Shown here one piece after another: positions 36,595 to 46,201 of a stretch of 64,000 nt of DNA. The stretch spans positions 85,906-149,905 of the forward strand of contig NZ_ANNV01000148.1 in the NCBI RefSeq assembly GCF_000346755.1, read 5' to 3'. This DNA is from Pseudomonas sp. CBZ-4. Lineage in GTDB: Bacteria > Pseudomonadota > Gammaproteobacteria > Pseudomonadales > Pseudomonadaceae. The first letter of the stretch is position 1. Each line of letters starts with the position of its first letter. Below the pieces are notes generated by a model. That model saw only the letters and a list, made by a program, of their open reading frames with translations. It was not told the origin of the DNA and ran no database searches. The position numbers and the translations under genes were made by a program.

Positions 36595-38134
36595 TCAACT
36601 GCTGCGCCCGGTCGGCGAACCGACCCGGCGCGACTGGATCGCGGTGATGAGCGTGATGCTCGGCGCGTTCATGGCGGTGCTCGACATCCAGATCACCAAC
36701 TCGTCGCTCAAGGACATCCAGGGCGCGCTGTCAGCCACCCTGGAAGAAGGCTCGTGGATTTCCACCTCCTACCTTGTCGCCGAAATCATCATGATCCCCC
36801 TCACCGCCTGGCTGGTGCAGCTGCTCTCGGCGCGGCGGCTGGCGGTGTGGGTGTCGGTGGGGTTCCTGATCGCCTCGCTGATGTGCTCCATGGCCTGGAG
36901 CCTGGAAAGCATGATCGTGTTCCGCGCCCTGCAAGGCTTCACCGGCGGCGCGCTGATCCCGCTGGCGTTCACCCTCACCCTGATCAAGCTGCCCGAACAC
37001 CACCGCGCCAAAGGCATGGCGATGTTCGCCATGACGGCCACCTTCGCCCCCTCCATCGGCCCGACCATCGGCGGCTGGCTCACCGAGAACTGGGGCTGGG
37101 AGTACATCTTCTACATCAACGTGCCGCCCGGCCTGCTGATGATCGCCGGGCTGCTCTACGGCCTGGAGAAAAAGGCGTCGAACTGGGACCTGCTGAAAAG
37201 CACCGACTACCTGGGCATCGTCACCCTCGCGGTGGGCCTTGGCTGCTTGCAGGTGTTCCTCGAAGAAGGCCACCGCAAGGACTGGCTCGAATCCAGCCTG
37301 ATCGTCAGCCTCGGCAGCATCGCCCTGCTCAGCCTGATCACCTTTGTCATCGTGCAGCTCTCCAAGCCCAACCCGCTGATCAACCTGGGCATCCTCGCCA
37401 ACCGCAATTTCGGCCTGTCGAGCATCGCCAGCCTGGGCATGGGCGTGGGCCTGTACGGCTCGATCTACCTGTTGCCGCTGTACCTGGCGCAGATCCAGAA
37501 CTACAACGCGCTACAGATCGGCGAAGTGATCATGTGGATGGGCGTGCCCCAGCTTTTTCTGATCCCGCTGGTGCCCAAGCTGATGAAATACGTGTCGCCG
37601 AAATGGCTATGCACCGTGGGATTCGGCCTGTTCGGCCTGGCGAGTTTTTCCTCGGGGGTGCTCAACCCAGACTTCGCCGGCAGCCAGTTCAACCAGATCC
37701 AGATCATCCGCGCCCTTGGGCAGCCGCTGATCATGGTCACCATCTCGTTGATCGCCACCGCCTACATCCTGCCCCAGGACGCGGGTTCGGCGTCGAGCCT
37801 GTTCAATATCCTGCGTAACCTTGGCGGCGCCATCGGCATTGCGCTGCTGGCGACCTTGCTGGATGCGCGGACCAAGACCTACTTCGATTATTTACGCGAG
37901 GCACTGGTGCCGACCAACCCGCAGGTGGCGGAGCGCTTGGCGACGTTGGCGCAGACGTTCGGCAGCGACACGGCGGCGCTGGGCAAGCTCAGTGAGATAG
38001 CGCACCAGCAGGCGCAGATCATGGCCTACAACGATGCGTTTCACTTTGTCGGGTTGGCGTTGGGGATCAGCATGGTTGCGGTGTTGTTGACCAAGGCGTT
38101 GCCGGCGGGGTTGAAGGCTGGGGAGAGTCATTGA
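36584..38134 (+). CDS. emrB: EmrB-type MFS multidrug exporter (DHA2, 14 TM)
   Basis: This 516-residue major-facilitator exporter has a start typical of EmrB (DWIAVMSVMLGAFMAVLDIQITN) and motif C GPTIGGWLTENWGW, with about 14 hydrophobic helices. It is translationally coupled to the adaptor upstream. No outer-membrane channel gene follows, so a TolC-like protein from elsewhere would complete the pump. The substrate is unknown. Confidence 0.9.
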   Translation: MAGDQLLRPVGEPTRRDWIAVMSVMLGAFMAVLDIQITNSSLKDIQGALSATLEEGSWISTSYLVAEIIMIPLTAWLVQLLSARRLAVWVSVGFLIASLMCSMAWSLESMIVFRALQGFTGGALIPLAFTLTLIKLPEHHRAKGMAMFAMTATFAPSIGPTIGGWLTENWGWEYIFYINVPPGLLMIAGLLYGLEKKASNWDLLKSTDYLGIVTLAVGLGCLQVFLEEGHRKDWLESSLIVSLGSIALLSLITFVIVQLSKPNPLINLGILANRNFGLSSIASLGMGVGLYGSIYLLPLYLAQIQNYNALQIGEVIMWMGVPQLFLIPLVPKLMKYVSPKWLCTVGFGLFGLASFSSGVLNPDFAGSQFNQIQIIRALGQPLIMVTISLIATAYILPQDAGSASSLFNILRNLGGAIGIALLATLLDARTKTYFDYLREALVPTNPQVAERLATLAQTFGSDTAALGKLSEIAHQQAQIMAYNDAFHFVGLALGISMVAVLLTKALPAGLKAGESH

Positions 38135-38148
38135 GACCGAGTTGCCTC

Positions 38149-38236
38149 CATCGCAGGCAAGCCAGCTCCCACATTTGACTGCATTTCAAAGTTAGAACAC
38201 GGTCAACTGTGGGAGCGGGCTTGCCCGCGATGAGGC
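38149..38236. repeat. REPIN
   Basis: A pair of facing REP units (one CTGGCTTGCC type, one GCGGGCTTGCC type) between the convergent MFS and uvrB genes. Confidence 0.9.
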
Positions 38237-38254
38237 CAGCCCAGTCACTACAAA

Positions 38255-40270
38255 TCAAACAGCCAGCAGCCGCTCCCGCAACTTGCCAATCTCATCCCGC
38301 GTCTGCGCCGCCGCCTCAAACTCCAGATCCCGCGCCAACTGGTACATCTTCTCTTCCAACTGGCGAATCCGCTTGGTGATCTCACTCGGCGAGCGCAGTT
38401 CGTTCTCGTACTTGGCGCTTTCCTCGGCGGCCTTGGCCATGCCCTTGCGCTTCTTGCTGCGCGAGCCCGGTACGACGGCGCCTTCCATGATGTCGGCGAC
38501 ATCCTTGAACACGCCCTTGGGCGTAATGCCGTTGGCCAGGTTAAAGGCAATCTGCTTGTCGCGACGGCGCTCGGTCTCGCCAATCGCGCGCTCCATGGAG
38601 CCGGTGATGCGGTCGGCGTAGAGAATCGCCCGGCCATTGAGGTTACGCGCCGCGCGGCCGATGGTCTGGATCAGCGAGCGCTCGGAGCGCAAGAAACCTT
38701 CCTTGTCGGCATCGAGGATCGCCACCAGCGACACTTCCGGCATATCCAAACCTTCCCGCAGCAGGTTGATCCCCACCAGCACATCAAAGGTGCCCAGGCG
38801 CAGGTCGCGGATGATTTCCACGCGCTCCACGGTGTCGATGTCCGAGTGCAGGTAGCGCACGCGCACGCCGTGATCGGCCAGGTAGTCGGTCAAGTCTTCG
38901 GACATGCGCTTGGTCAGCGTGGTGACCAGCACCCGCTCCTCCAGGGCCACGCGCTTGTTGATTTCGGAGAGCAGATCGTCGACCTGGGTCAGCGCCGGAC
39001 GGATTTCGATCTGCGGGTCCACCAGGCCGGTCGGGCGCACCAACTGCTCGATCACCCGGCCGGCATGCTCGGCCTCGTAGTTGCCCGGTGTGGCGGAAAC
39101 AAAGATGGTCTGCGGGCTGATGCTTTCCCATTCGTCGAAGCGCATCGGCCGGTTATCCAGCGCCGACGGCAGGCGGAAACCGTATTCCACCAGCGTCTCT
39201 TTGCGCGAGCGGTCGCCCTTATACATCGCGCCGACCTGCGGCACGCTGACGTGGGATTCGTCGATCACCAGCAACGCGTCGGCCGGCAGGTAGTCATACA
39301 AAGTCGGCGGCGGCGCACCCGACTCGCGGCCCGAGAGGTAGCGCGAGTAGTTTTCGATGCCGTTGCAGTAACCCAGCTCCAGGATCATCTCCAGGTCGAA
39401 GCGGGTGCGCTGCTCCAGGCGCTGGGCTTCCACCAGCTTGTTGTTGGAGCGCAGGTATTCGAGGCGCTCGGCCAGTTCCACCTTGATGTGCTCGACGGCG
39501 TCCATCAAGGTTTCACGCGGGGTGACGTAGTGGCTTTTCGGATAGAAGGTGAAGCGCGGCAGCTTGCGGATCACCTCGCCGGTCAACGGGTCGAAGGCCG
39601 ACAGGCTCTCGACTTCATCGTCGAACAGTTCGATGCGGATCGCTTCCAGGTCGGATTCGGCCGGGTACACGTCGATCACATCGCCGCGCACGCGGAAGGT
39701 GGCGCGGGCAAAATCCATGTCATTGCGGGTGTACTGCAAATCCGCCAGGCGGCGCAGCACTTCGCGCTGGTCGAGTTTGTCGCCGCGATCCACGTGCAGC
39801 ACCATCTTCAGATAGCTTTCCGGGCTGCCCAGGCCGTAGATGCATGACACCGTGGTGACGATGATCGCGTCCTTGCGCTCCAGCAGCGCCTTGGTCGCCG
39901 ACAGCCGCATCTGCTCGATGTGGTCGTTGATCGACGCATCCTTCTCGATAAAGGTATCGGAGGACGGCACATAGGCTTCGGGCTGGTAGTAGTCGTAGTA
40001 GGAAACGAAGTACTCGACGGCGTTGTTCGGGAAGAACGACTTGAACTCGCCATACAACTGCGCGGCCAGGGTCTTGTTCGGCGCCAGCACCAAGGTGGGC
40101 CGGTTGACCTGGGCGATCACGTTGGCAATGCTGAAGGTCTTGCCCGAACCGGTCACCCCGAGCAGCGTCTGGTGGGCCAGGCCGGCCTCGATGCCCTCGA
40201 CCATCAGGCGAATCGCCTCGGGTTGGTCGCCGGCGGGTTCAAAGCGGGTGACGAGTTGGAAATCCGACAT
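38255..40270 (-). CDS. uvrB: Excinuclease ABC subunit B
   Basis: This 671-residue damage-recognition helicase of nucleotide excision repair has Walker A GVTGSGKTF near 39-47 and the beta-hairpin YYDYYQPEAYVP near 92-103. Helicase motif II is VIDESHVSVPQ and motif VI QTIGRAARN. The C-terminal UVR domain (ITKRIRQLEEKMYQLARDLE) binds UvrA/UvrC. The length is standard. It is divergent from the aminotransferase gene. Confidence 0.98.
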   Translation of the reverse strand: MSDFQLVTRFEPAGDQPEAIRLMVEGIEAGLAHQTLLGVTGSGKTFSIANVIAQVNRPTLVLAPNKTLAAQLYGEFKSFFPNNAVEYFVSYYDYYQPEAYVPSSDTFIEKDASINDHIEQMRLSATKALLERKDAIIVTTVSCIYGLGSPESYLKMVLHVDRGDKLDQREVLRRLADLQYTRNDMDFARATFRVRGDVIDVYPAESDLEAIRIELFDDEVESLSAFDPLTGEVIRKLPRFTFYPKSHYVTPRETLMDAVEHIKVELAERLEYLRSNNKLVEAQRLEQRTRFDLEMILELGYCNGIENYSRYLSGRESGAPPPTLYDYLPADALLVIDESHVSVPQVGAMYKGDRSRKETLVEYGFRLPSALDNRPMRFDEWESISPQTIFVSATPGNYEAEHAGRVIEQLVRPTGLVDPQIEIRPALTQVDDLLSEINKRVALEERVLVTTLTKRMSEDLTDYLADHGVRVRYLHSDIDTVERVEIIRDLRLGTFDVLVGINLLREGLDMPEVSLVAILDADKEGFLRSERSLIQTIGRAARNLNGRAILYADRITGSMERAIGETERRRDKQIAFNLANGITPKGVFKDVADIMEGAVVPGSRSKKRKGMAKAAEESAKYENELRSPSEITKRIRQLEEKMYQLARDLEFEAAAQTRDEIGKLRERLLAV

Positions 40271-40613
40271 AACGTACCTCTTGAAATCACCCCAGACTGT
40301 AAACCCGTCGGGAACGAAAAAGACCGCTGCCCGCGAAAAATCAGAGCCGGCAGCAGGAAAAAACCATGATAGCCGTAGAAGTGGTGGCGAATGTGACGGG
40401 TTTCAAGGCAATCGTCCTACACGCCCTGAACGGTCAATGTTGCAATAAGACTAACGGTCAGCAAATAAACCGAAAAACTTGGCCGAAAAGCCGTTTCGGT
40501 TGTCGCCTCAGGCGGTGATGGCCTCTATACTAGCTCCCCGTTTGTGCACCGCTCTAGTGCATTCGGCTGGAGCGCGGCACGTCCCTCCTTTCCCCCATAG
40601 AGCTGCCGCAAAA

Positions 40614-41810
40614 ATGAGCCTGTTCTCCGCTGTCGAAATGGCACCACGCGATCCTATCCTGGGCCTCAACGAAGCATTCAACGCCGATACACGAACCACC
40701 AAGGTCAACCTTGGCGTAGGCGTTTACTGCAACGAGGAGGGGAAGATTCCACTCTTGCGTGCCGTTGCCGAAGCGGAAGCCATTCGCGTGGCGCAACACG
40801 CCGCCCGTGGCTACTTGCCAATCGACGGCATCGCGGCCTACGACAAGGCCGTGCAAACCCTGCTGTTTGGCGCTGAATCGCCGCTGCTGACCGCTGGCCG
40901 CGTCACCACCGTGCAAGCGGTTGGCGGCACCGGCGCACTGAAAATCGGCGCTGACTTCCTCAAGCAACTGCTGCCGGACGCCGTCGTAGCGATCAGCGAC
41001 CCAAGCTGGGAAAACCACCGCGCGCTGTTCGAAACCGCCGGCTTCCCGGTGCAGAACTACCGCTACTACGACGCCGCGACCCACGACGTCAACCGTGCCG
41101 GCCTGCTCGAAGACCTCAACGCCCTGCCGCCACAATCCATCGTGGTACTGCACGCCTGCTGCCACAACCCGACCGGCGTCGACCTGAGCCCGGCCGACTG
41201 GCAGAACGTGCTGGACGTGGTCAAGGCCAAGAACCTCGTGCCGTTCCTCGACATGGCCTACCAGGGCTTTGGCGACGGCATCCACGAAGACGCCGCCGCG
41301 GTGCGCCTGTTTGCTGAATCAGGCCTGACCTTCTTTGTGTCCAGCTCGTTCTCCAAGTCGTTCTCGCTGTACGGCGAACGCGTCGGCGCGCTGTCCATCG
41401 TCGGCGAGTCCAAGGAAGAAAGCGCGCGCATCCTGTCCCAGGTCAAACGCGTGATCCGCACCAACTACTCCAACCCGCCAACCCACGGCGCGGCGATTGT
41501 CGCTGCCGTGCTGAACAGCCCTGAGCTGCGCGCCCAGTGGGAAGCCGAACTGGCTGAAATGCGCCTGCGCATCCGTGGCATGCGTGAGCAAATGGTGTCG
41601 GAATTGGCCAAGGCCGCTCCGGGCCATGACTTCAGCTTTGTCGGCCGCCAGCGTGGGATGTTCTCCTACTCCGGCCTGAGCGTTGAGCAAGTCACCCGCC
41701 TGCGCAACGAGTTCGGCATCTACGCCCTCGACACGGGCCGTATCTGTGTGGCGGCGTTGAACCAGTCGAACATCGATGCGGTCACAAAGGCAATCGTTCA
41801 GGTGTTGTAA
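40614..41810 (+). CDS. tyrB: Aromatic/aspartate aminotransferase
   Basis: This 398-residue class I aminotransferase starts MSLFSAVEMAPRDPILGLNE. The PLP lysine is Lys248 in SSSFSKSFSLYGERVG, and HACCHNPTGVD (180-190) and the C-terminal YSGLSVEQVTRLRNEFGIYA are as in TyrB/AspC. It makes tyrosine, phenylalanine or aspartate from their keto acids with glutamate. The ATG is placed at 40614 by homology; the longer frame upstream has no family similarity. Confidence 0.92.
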   Translation: MSLFSAVEMAPRDPILGLNEAFNADTRTTKVNLGVGVYCNEEGKIPLLRAVAEAEAIRVAQHAARGYLPIDGIAAYDKAVQTLLFGAESPLLTAGRVTTVQAVGGTGALKIGADFLKQLLPDAVVAISDPSWENHRALFETAGFPVQNYRYYDAATHDVNRAGLLEDLNALPPQSIVVLHACCHNPTGVDLSPADWQNVLDVVKAKNLVPFLDMAYQGFGDGIHEDAAAVRLFAESGLTFFVSSSFSKSFSLYGERVGALSIVGESKEESARILSQVKRVIRTNYSNPPTHGAAIVAAVLNSPELRAQWEAELAEMRLRIRGMREQMVSELAKAAPGHDFSFVGRQRGMFSYSGLSVEQVTRLRNEFGIYALDTGRICVAALNQSNIDAVTKAIVQVL

Positions 41811-41829
41811 GCCGGTCACCGTTGCACAG

Positions 41830-41858
41830 AAGGGGAAGCCGATGGCTTCCCCTTTTTT
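41830..41858 (+). terminator. Terminator after the aminotransferase
   Basis: An eleven-base-pair stem AAGGGGAAGCC / GGCTTCCCCTT with a GAT loop runs into six T, 20 bases after the stop. Confidence 0.85.
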
Positions 41859-41909
41859 GTCGCCAGCCCCTAGACTGAACCTTGCCCGCCCCTTTGCTGT
41901 GAGAGCCTT

Positions 41910-42119
41910 ATGAGAAACGACGACCTGGACCTGCGTGCCGACCGCGATGAGCTGGATGACTACACGCCGCGTGCGCCGCAGGTTAAGCGGCAGAAGAGTT
42001 TGGTGTTGCAGGTGGCGCTGGGTGTGTTCCTCGGTGGCCTGGCATTGTGGCTGGTGCAATTGGGTGCGACAGCACTGATGACCAAGCTCGCCATGGGCAC
42101 CCTGCAATTCGGCGGCTAG
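41910..42119 (+). CDS. Small single-pass membrane protein
   Basis: This 69-residue protein has a charged cytoplasmic start (MRNDDLDLRADRDELDDY), a basic patch (VKRQK, about 25-29) and a hydrophobic helix at about 31-55 (LVLQVALGVFLGGLALWLVQL). GAGAG lies upstream. It follows the aminotransferase terminator, so it has its own promoter. I do not recognise a function; similar short proteins occur across Pseudomonas. Confidence 0.65.
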   Translation: MRNDDLDLRADRDELDDYTPRAPQVKRQKSLVLQVALGVFLGGLALWLVQLGATALMTKLAMGTLQFGG

Positions 42120-42131
42120 CACCGATCAAAC

Positions 42132-42236
42132 TGTGGGAACTGGCTTGTGTGGGAGCTGGCTTGCCTGCGATGCAGGCACCTCGGTACATCAGGCACACCG
42201 AGTCGATGCCATCGCAGGCAAGCCAGCTCCCACATT
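42132..42236. repeat. REPIN with duplicated head
   Basis: A REP pair in which the first twenty or so bases of the left unit are repeated (CTGGCTTGTGTGGGAGCTGG junction), followed by the usual inverted partner. Confidence 0.88.
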
Positions 42237-42240
42237 AGAT

Positions 42241-43125
42241 TCAGGTTGCGACCAGATTGCGTTCTTCCAACAGCCTCACAAAGCTGTTCAGGCTCTGCGA
42301 CACCGTCCCCCGCCGCCAGATCAGCCACGTGTGCAACACCCGAAAGCTGTCCATCAGCGGCCACACACTCACCGCCGCAAACCCCGGCATGCTTTCCAGC
42401 ATGCTGCGCGGCATCAGGGCCAAGCCCGCGCCGGCGCTGACGCAGGCGAGCATGCCGTGGTACGACTCGATCTCGAAGATCTTGCCCGGTACCGCGCTGT
42501 CCTGGGAGAACCAGCGCTCAAAGTGGTGCCGGTACGAGCAGTTCGAGCGAAAGGTGTAGATGTTCTCGCCATTCACATCCTGGCCCCGGGTGATCGGCGC
42601 GTGATGCAGCGGCGCGATCACCACCATCTCTTCTTCAAACACCGCCACGCCTTCCAGCGTTGCATGCAACACCGGCCCATCGACAAACGCCGCCGCCAGG
42701 CGCCCCGACAGTACGCCTTCGATCATCGTGCCCGACGGCCCGGTGCTGAGGTCCAGTTCGACCTTGGTGTGTTTCTGGTTGTAGGCCGCGAGCAAGGCCG
42801 GGATGCGCACCGCCGCGGTGCTTTCCAGTGAGCCGAGGGCAAACGCGCCCTGGGGCTCCTCCCCCGCCACCGTCGCGCGGGCTTCCTGCACCAGGTCGAG
42901 GATACGCCGCGCGTAGCCAAGGAAGTTCCAACCCGCCGGCGACAAACGCAGGCGGCTCTTCTCGCGGATAAACAACTCCACGCCCAGGTCCTGCTCCAGT
43001 TGCTTGATGCGGGTAGTCAGGTTCGACGGCACCCGATGAATCAATTGCGCGGCAGCGCTGATGCTGCCTTGCTCGGCAACGGCCTTGAAGATCTCCAGCT
43101 GCACCAGGTCCAAGTCATTCTCCAA
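42241..43125 (-). CDS. ptrR: LysR-family regulator, PtrR-like
   Basis: This 294-residue LysR protein has an HTH at about 6-65 (LEIFKAVAEQGSISAAAQLI, RVPSNLTTRIKQLEQDLG) and an effector domain after 92. The RVPSNLTTRIKQLE recognition helix and divergence from a sad-type dehydrogenase match the E. coli YneJ (PtrR)-YneI (Sad) pair, which acts in putrescine/GABA use. The operator is expected in the 91-base gap between them. Confidence 0.8.
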   Translation of the reverse strand: MENDLDLVQLEIFKAVAEQGSISAAAQLIHRVPSNLTTRIKQLEQDLGVELFIREKSRLRLSPAGWNFLGYARRILDLVQEARATVAGEEPQGAFALGSLESTAAVRIPALLAAYNQKHTKVELDLSTGPSGTMIEGVLSGRLAAAFVDGPVLHATLEGVAVFEEEMVVIAPLHHAPITRGQDVNGENIYTFRSNCSYRHHFERWFSQDSAVPGKIFEIESYHGMLACVSAGAGLALMPRSMLESMPGFAAVSVWPLMDSFRVLHTWLIWRRGTVSQSLNSFVRLLEERNLVAT

Positions 43126-43216
43126 TCGTGAACGTATTGCTTAATATTATTCAGTTTCCAGAAAAGATCTAGCCCCGTAGGCTGAACCCCACTTACTCAT
43201 TCAGCAGGACGGTGCC

Positions 43217-44599
43217 ATGAACGCGACCACCCACGCCCTCTCGATCAACCCGGCCAACGGCGAAACAGTCGGCAGCTACCCGTACGAGTCCGAGTCACAA
43301 CTGGACGCCGTCCTCGACCGTTCCACCGCCGCCTTCCGCACCTGGCGCCGCCAGTCGGTCAGCCAGCGCGCCGAGCTGTTGCTGGCCCTGGCCACCGCCC
43401 TGCGCGAACAAGCCGAAGACATGGCGCAGATGATCACCCTGGAAATGGGCAAACCCATCGCCCAGGCCCGTGCCGAAATCGAAAAATGCGCCCAGCTCAG
43501 CGAGTGGTACGCCGCCCAAGGCCCGGCCATGCTCACGCCGGAGCCGACCCTGGTGGACAACGGCAGCGCCCAGATCGAATACCGCCCGCTGGGCCCGATC
43601 CTCGCCGTGATGCCGTGGAACTTCCCGGTCTGGCAAGTGCTGCGCGGCGCCGTGCCGACCATGCTCGCCGGCAACACCTACGTGCTCAAGCACGCACCCA
43701 ACGTGATGGGCAGCGCCTACCTGATCCTGCAAGCCTTCAAAAAGGCCGGCTTCGCTGACGGTTTGTTCGAAGTGCTCAACGTGACTCCGGACGGTGTGTC
43801 CAAAGCCATCGCCGACCCACGCATCGCTGCCGTCACCCTCACCGGCAGCGTGCGCGCCGGTATCGCCATCGGCTCCCAGGCCGGTGCCGCGCTGAAAAAG
43901 TGCGTGCTGGAACTGGGCGGCTCCGACCCGTTCATCGTGCTCAACGACGCCGACCTCGACGCCGCCGTACAAGCTGCGTTGATCGGCCGCTTCCAGAACA
44001 GCGGCCAAGTCTGCGCTGCCGCCAAGCGCCTGATCATCGAAGCCGGCGTGGCAGAAGCCTTCACCGCCAAGTTCCTCGAAGCCAGCCGCGCGCTGGTGAT
44101 GGGCGACCCGACAGACGCCAGCACCTACATCGGCCCGATGGCCCGCTTCGACCTGCGCGACGAGCTGCACGGCCAGGTCCAGGCCACCCTGGAAGAAGGC
44201 GCGACCCTGCTGCTGGGCGGCAACAAAGTCCCAGGCGCAGGCAACTACTATGAGCCCACCGTACTGGCCAACGTCACCGACCAGATGACCTCGTTCAAAC
44301 AGGAACTGTTCGGCCCCGTCGCCTCGATCATCACCGCCCGCGATGCCGACCACGCCGTGGCACTGGCGAATGACAGCGAGTTCGGCCTGACCGCGAGCAT
44401 CTTCACCACCGATGCGGCGAAAGCGCGCGATATCGCCAACCGCCTGGAAACCGGTGGGATCTTCGTCAATTCGTTCAGTGTCTCCGACCCTCGGGTCGCG
44501 TTTGGCGGGATCAAGAAGAGTGGCTTTGGCCGGGAGCTGTCGCACTTTGGCGTGCGCGAGTTCTGCAATGCGCAGACTGTGTGGCTGGATCGTAAATAA
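43217..44599 (+). CDS. sad: NAD-dependent succinate-semialdehyde dehydrogenase
   Basis: This 460-residue aldehyde dehydrogenase has general base Glu232 in LELGGSDPF and nucleophile Cys266 in NSGQVCAAAKR, with the cofactor segment VMPWNFPVWQVLR. It oxidises succinate semialdehyde (from GABA or putrescine) to succinate. The short N-terminus and sequence style are those of YneI/Sad rather than GabD. AGGACGGTGCC precedes the ATG. It is divergent from its probable LysR regulator. Confidence 0.9.
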   Translation: MNATTHALSINPANGETVGSYPYESESQLDAVLDRSTAAFRTWRRQSVSQRAELLLALATALREQAEDMAQMITLEMGKPIAQARAEIEKCAQLSEWYAAQGPAMLTPEPTLVDNGSAQIEYRPLGPILAVMPWNFPVWQVLRGAVPTMLAGNTYVLKHAPNVMGSAYLILQAFKKAGFADGLFEVLNVTPDGVSKAIADPRIAAVTLTGSVRAGIAIGSQAGAALKKCVLELGGSDPFIVLNDADLDAAVQAALIGRFQNSGQVCAAAKRLIIEAGVAEAFTAKFLEASRALVMGDPTDASTYIGPMARFDLRDELHGQVQATLEEGATLLLGGNKVPGAGNYYEPTVLANVTDQMTSFKQELFGPVASIITARDADHAVALANDSEFGLTASIFTTDAAKARDIANRLETGGIFVNSFSVSDPRVAFGGIKKSGFGRELSHFGVREFCNAQTVWLDRK

Positions 44600-44624
44600 A
44601 CCAGGCAACCAGTGCCGCCGCCTT

Positions 44625-44810
44625 CGCAGCCTCGCTGGCGCTCGACAGCTCCCACAGGGATTGGCTGTGTCCGTGAGACCTGGGTCCGAACACTGTCAGC
44701 CCTACCAACACAGTCCAACTGTGGGAGCTGGCTTGCCTGCGATAGCGGTCTGTCAGTTAAAGAGATGCAAGCTGACCCGCCGCCATCGCAGGCAACCCAG
44801 CTCCCACACA
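44625..44810. repeat. REP elements upstream of the cobalamin riboswitch
   Basis: A single REP of the GAGCTGTCGAGCGCC... class lies at about 44625-44662, read on the minus strand. A full REPIN of the common class follows at 44719-44810. The REPIN loop (GTCAGTTAAAGAGATGCAAG) recurs in the REPIN at 47984-48072. No gene is seen in 44600-44892. Confidence 0.85.
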
Positions 44811-44892
44811 AGCCAGTTCCCTCAGAGATCGCATTTGTTCTGCGATTTCCCCGTTGCAACTCCCCCTTCGCAGCCTGATCGACTACCATGGC

Positions 44893-45060
44893 GCGCCGGT
44901 TCCCGAAGGGGACTAACAGGGAATCCGAAGCGCGCCCCATCGCGCCAATCGGAACTGCCCCCGCAACTGTAGGTGCCGAGCCTGCTCCCCACTGCCACTG
45001 GACACTGTCCGGGAAGGCCGGAGCGAGGCGACGACGCACCAGTCAGGAGACCTGCCGGCC
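44893..45060 (+). promoter_or_regulatory. Cobalamin (B12) riboswitch
   Basis: The order of elements is that of the Rfam cobalamin class: CGCCGGTTCCC, then GGGAATCCG, GGAACTGCCCCCGCAACTGT and, at the 3' end, the B12 box AGTCAGGAGACCTGCCGG. It lies 130 bases upstream of the BtuF-type gene in the same direction. Binding of adenosylcobalamin would shut off the importer operon. A GC-rich hairpin between 45075 and 45125 may be its expression platform. Confidence 0.93.
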
Positions 45061-45190
45061 CAGCGTTATCACCAACCGGCGGGGTGTCCGGGAAGGACAT
45101 CCTTGCGCGGCCCCGGCGGCCGTATCCGTGGGTGTATTTCCACTACCGTACCTCCCCAGTCCACTGTACGGTCCCAACGGAGATTGCCCC

Positions 45191-46201
45191 ATGCTGCCAC
45201 GCGTTACCGCCCTGCTCACCGGCCTGGGTTTCTGTGCCCTGGCCCACGCCGCGCCGACCCACTACCCGCTGACGCTGGAAAACTGCGGCAGCACCCTCAC
45301 CTTCCAACACGCCCCCGCGCGCAGCGTGACCATCGGCCAGGCCGCCACCGAGATGCTCTACGCCTTGGGCGTGGGCGAGAAAGTGGTCGGCACGTCGCTG
45401 TGGTTCAACAACGTACTGCCGCAGTTCAAGACCCTGAACGACGGCATCGAGCGCCTGGCCAATAACGAGCCGAGCTTCGAAGCGGTGATCGCCAAGCGCC
45501 CGCAACTGGTGGCCGCCGAGCTGGAATGGGTGGTCGGCGCGCAAGGCGTGGTGGGTACCCGCGAGCAATTCCATGAGCTGAAAATCCCCACCTACCTGCT
45601 GCCCTCCGACTGCGAAGGCAAAGACAACCTGGTGGGCGCCGACGGCACGCGGCTGGAACCGTTTCGCATCGACACTATCTACAAGAGCATCAGCCAGCTG
45701 GCGGCGATTTTCGACGTACAGGATCGTGGCCAACAGCTGAACGACGAGCTCAAGGCGCGCCTGGCCAAGTCCGTGGCCACCGTGCAGAGCAAGGGCCTCA
45801 AGCAGGCCAGCGCGCTGGTGTGGTTCTCCAGCGCCGAGATGGCCAGCGATCCGTACGTGGCTGGGCACAAGGGCATCCCCGAATTCATGCTGCAAACCCT
45901 CGGCTTGCATAACGTGGTGCAGTCCGATGAAGAATGGCCCGCCGTTGGCTGGGAAACCATCGCCAAGGCCAACCCGACCTTCCTCGTCATCGCCCGCATG
46001 GACCGCCGCCGCTACCCCGCCGACGACCATGAAAAGAAACTCGCCTTCCTGCGCAGCGACCCGGTCACGCGCAATATGGACGCGGTGAAAAACAACCGCA
46101 TCATCATCCTCGACGCCCTGGCGTTGCAGGCCAGCATCCGCATGTTCGATGGCCTGGAACAACTGGCCACGGCCATCGACGGCTACGACCTGCCGCAATG
46201 A
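45191..46201 (+). CDS. btuF: Cobalamin ABC transporter, periplasmic binding protein
   Basis: This 336-residue protein has a signal peptide (MLPRVTALLTGLGFCALAHA, cleaved after residue 20) and a class III binding-protein fold (ARSVTIGQAATEMLYALGVG; PEFMLQTLGLHNVVQ; VIARMDRRRYP). By family it could bind vitamin B12 or an iron chelate. The B12 riboswitch upstream argues for cobalamin or a related corrinoid. GGAG precedes ATG 45191. The permease gene starts inside its last codons (four-base overlap). Confidence 0.85.
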   Translation: MLPRVTALLTGLGFCALAHAAPTHYPLTLENCGSTLTFQHAPARSVTIGQAATEMLYALGVGEKVVGTSLWFNNVLPQFKTLNDGIERLANNEPSFEAVIAKRPQLVAAELEWVVGAQGVVGTREQFHELKIPTYLLPSDCEGKDNLVGADGTRLEPFRIDTIYKSISQLAAIFDVQDRGQQLNDELKARLAKSVATVQSKGLKQASALVWFSSAEMASDPYVAGHKGIPEFMLQTLGLHNVVQSDEEWPAVGWETIAKANPTFLVIARMDRRRYPADDHEKKLAFLRSDPVTRNMDAVKNNRIIILDALALQASIRMFDGLEQLATAIDGYDLPQ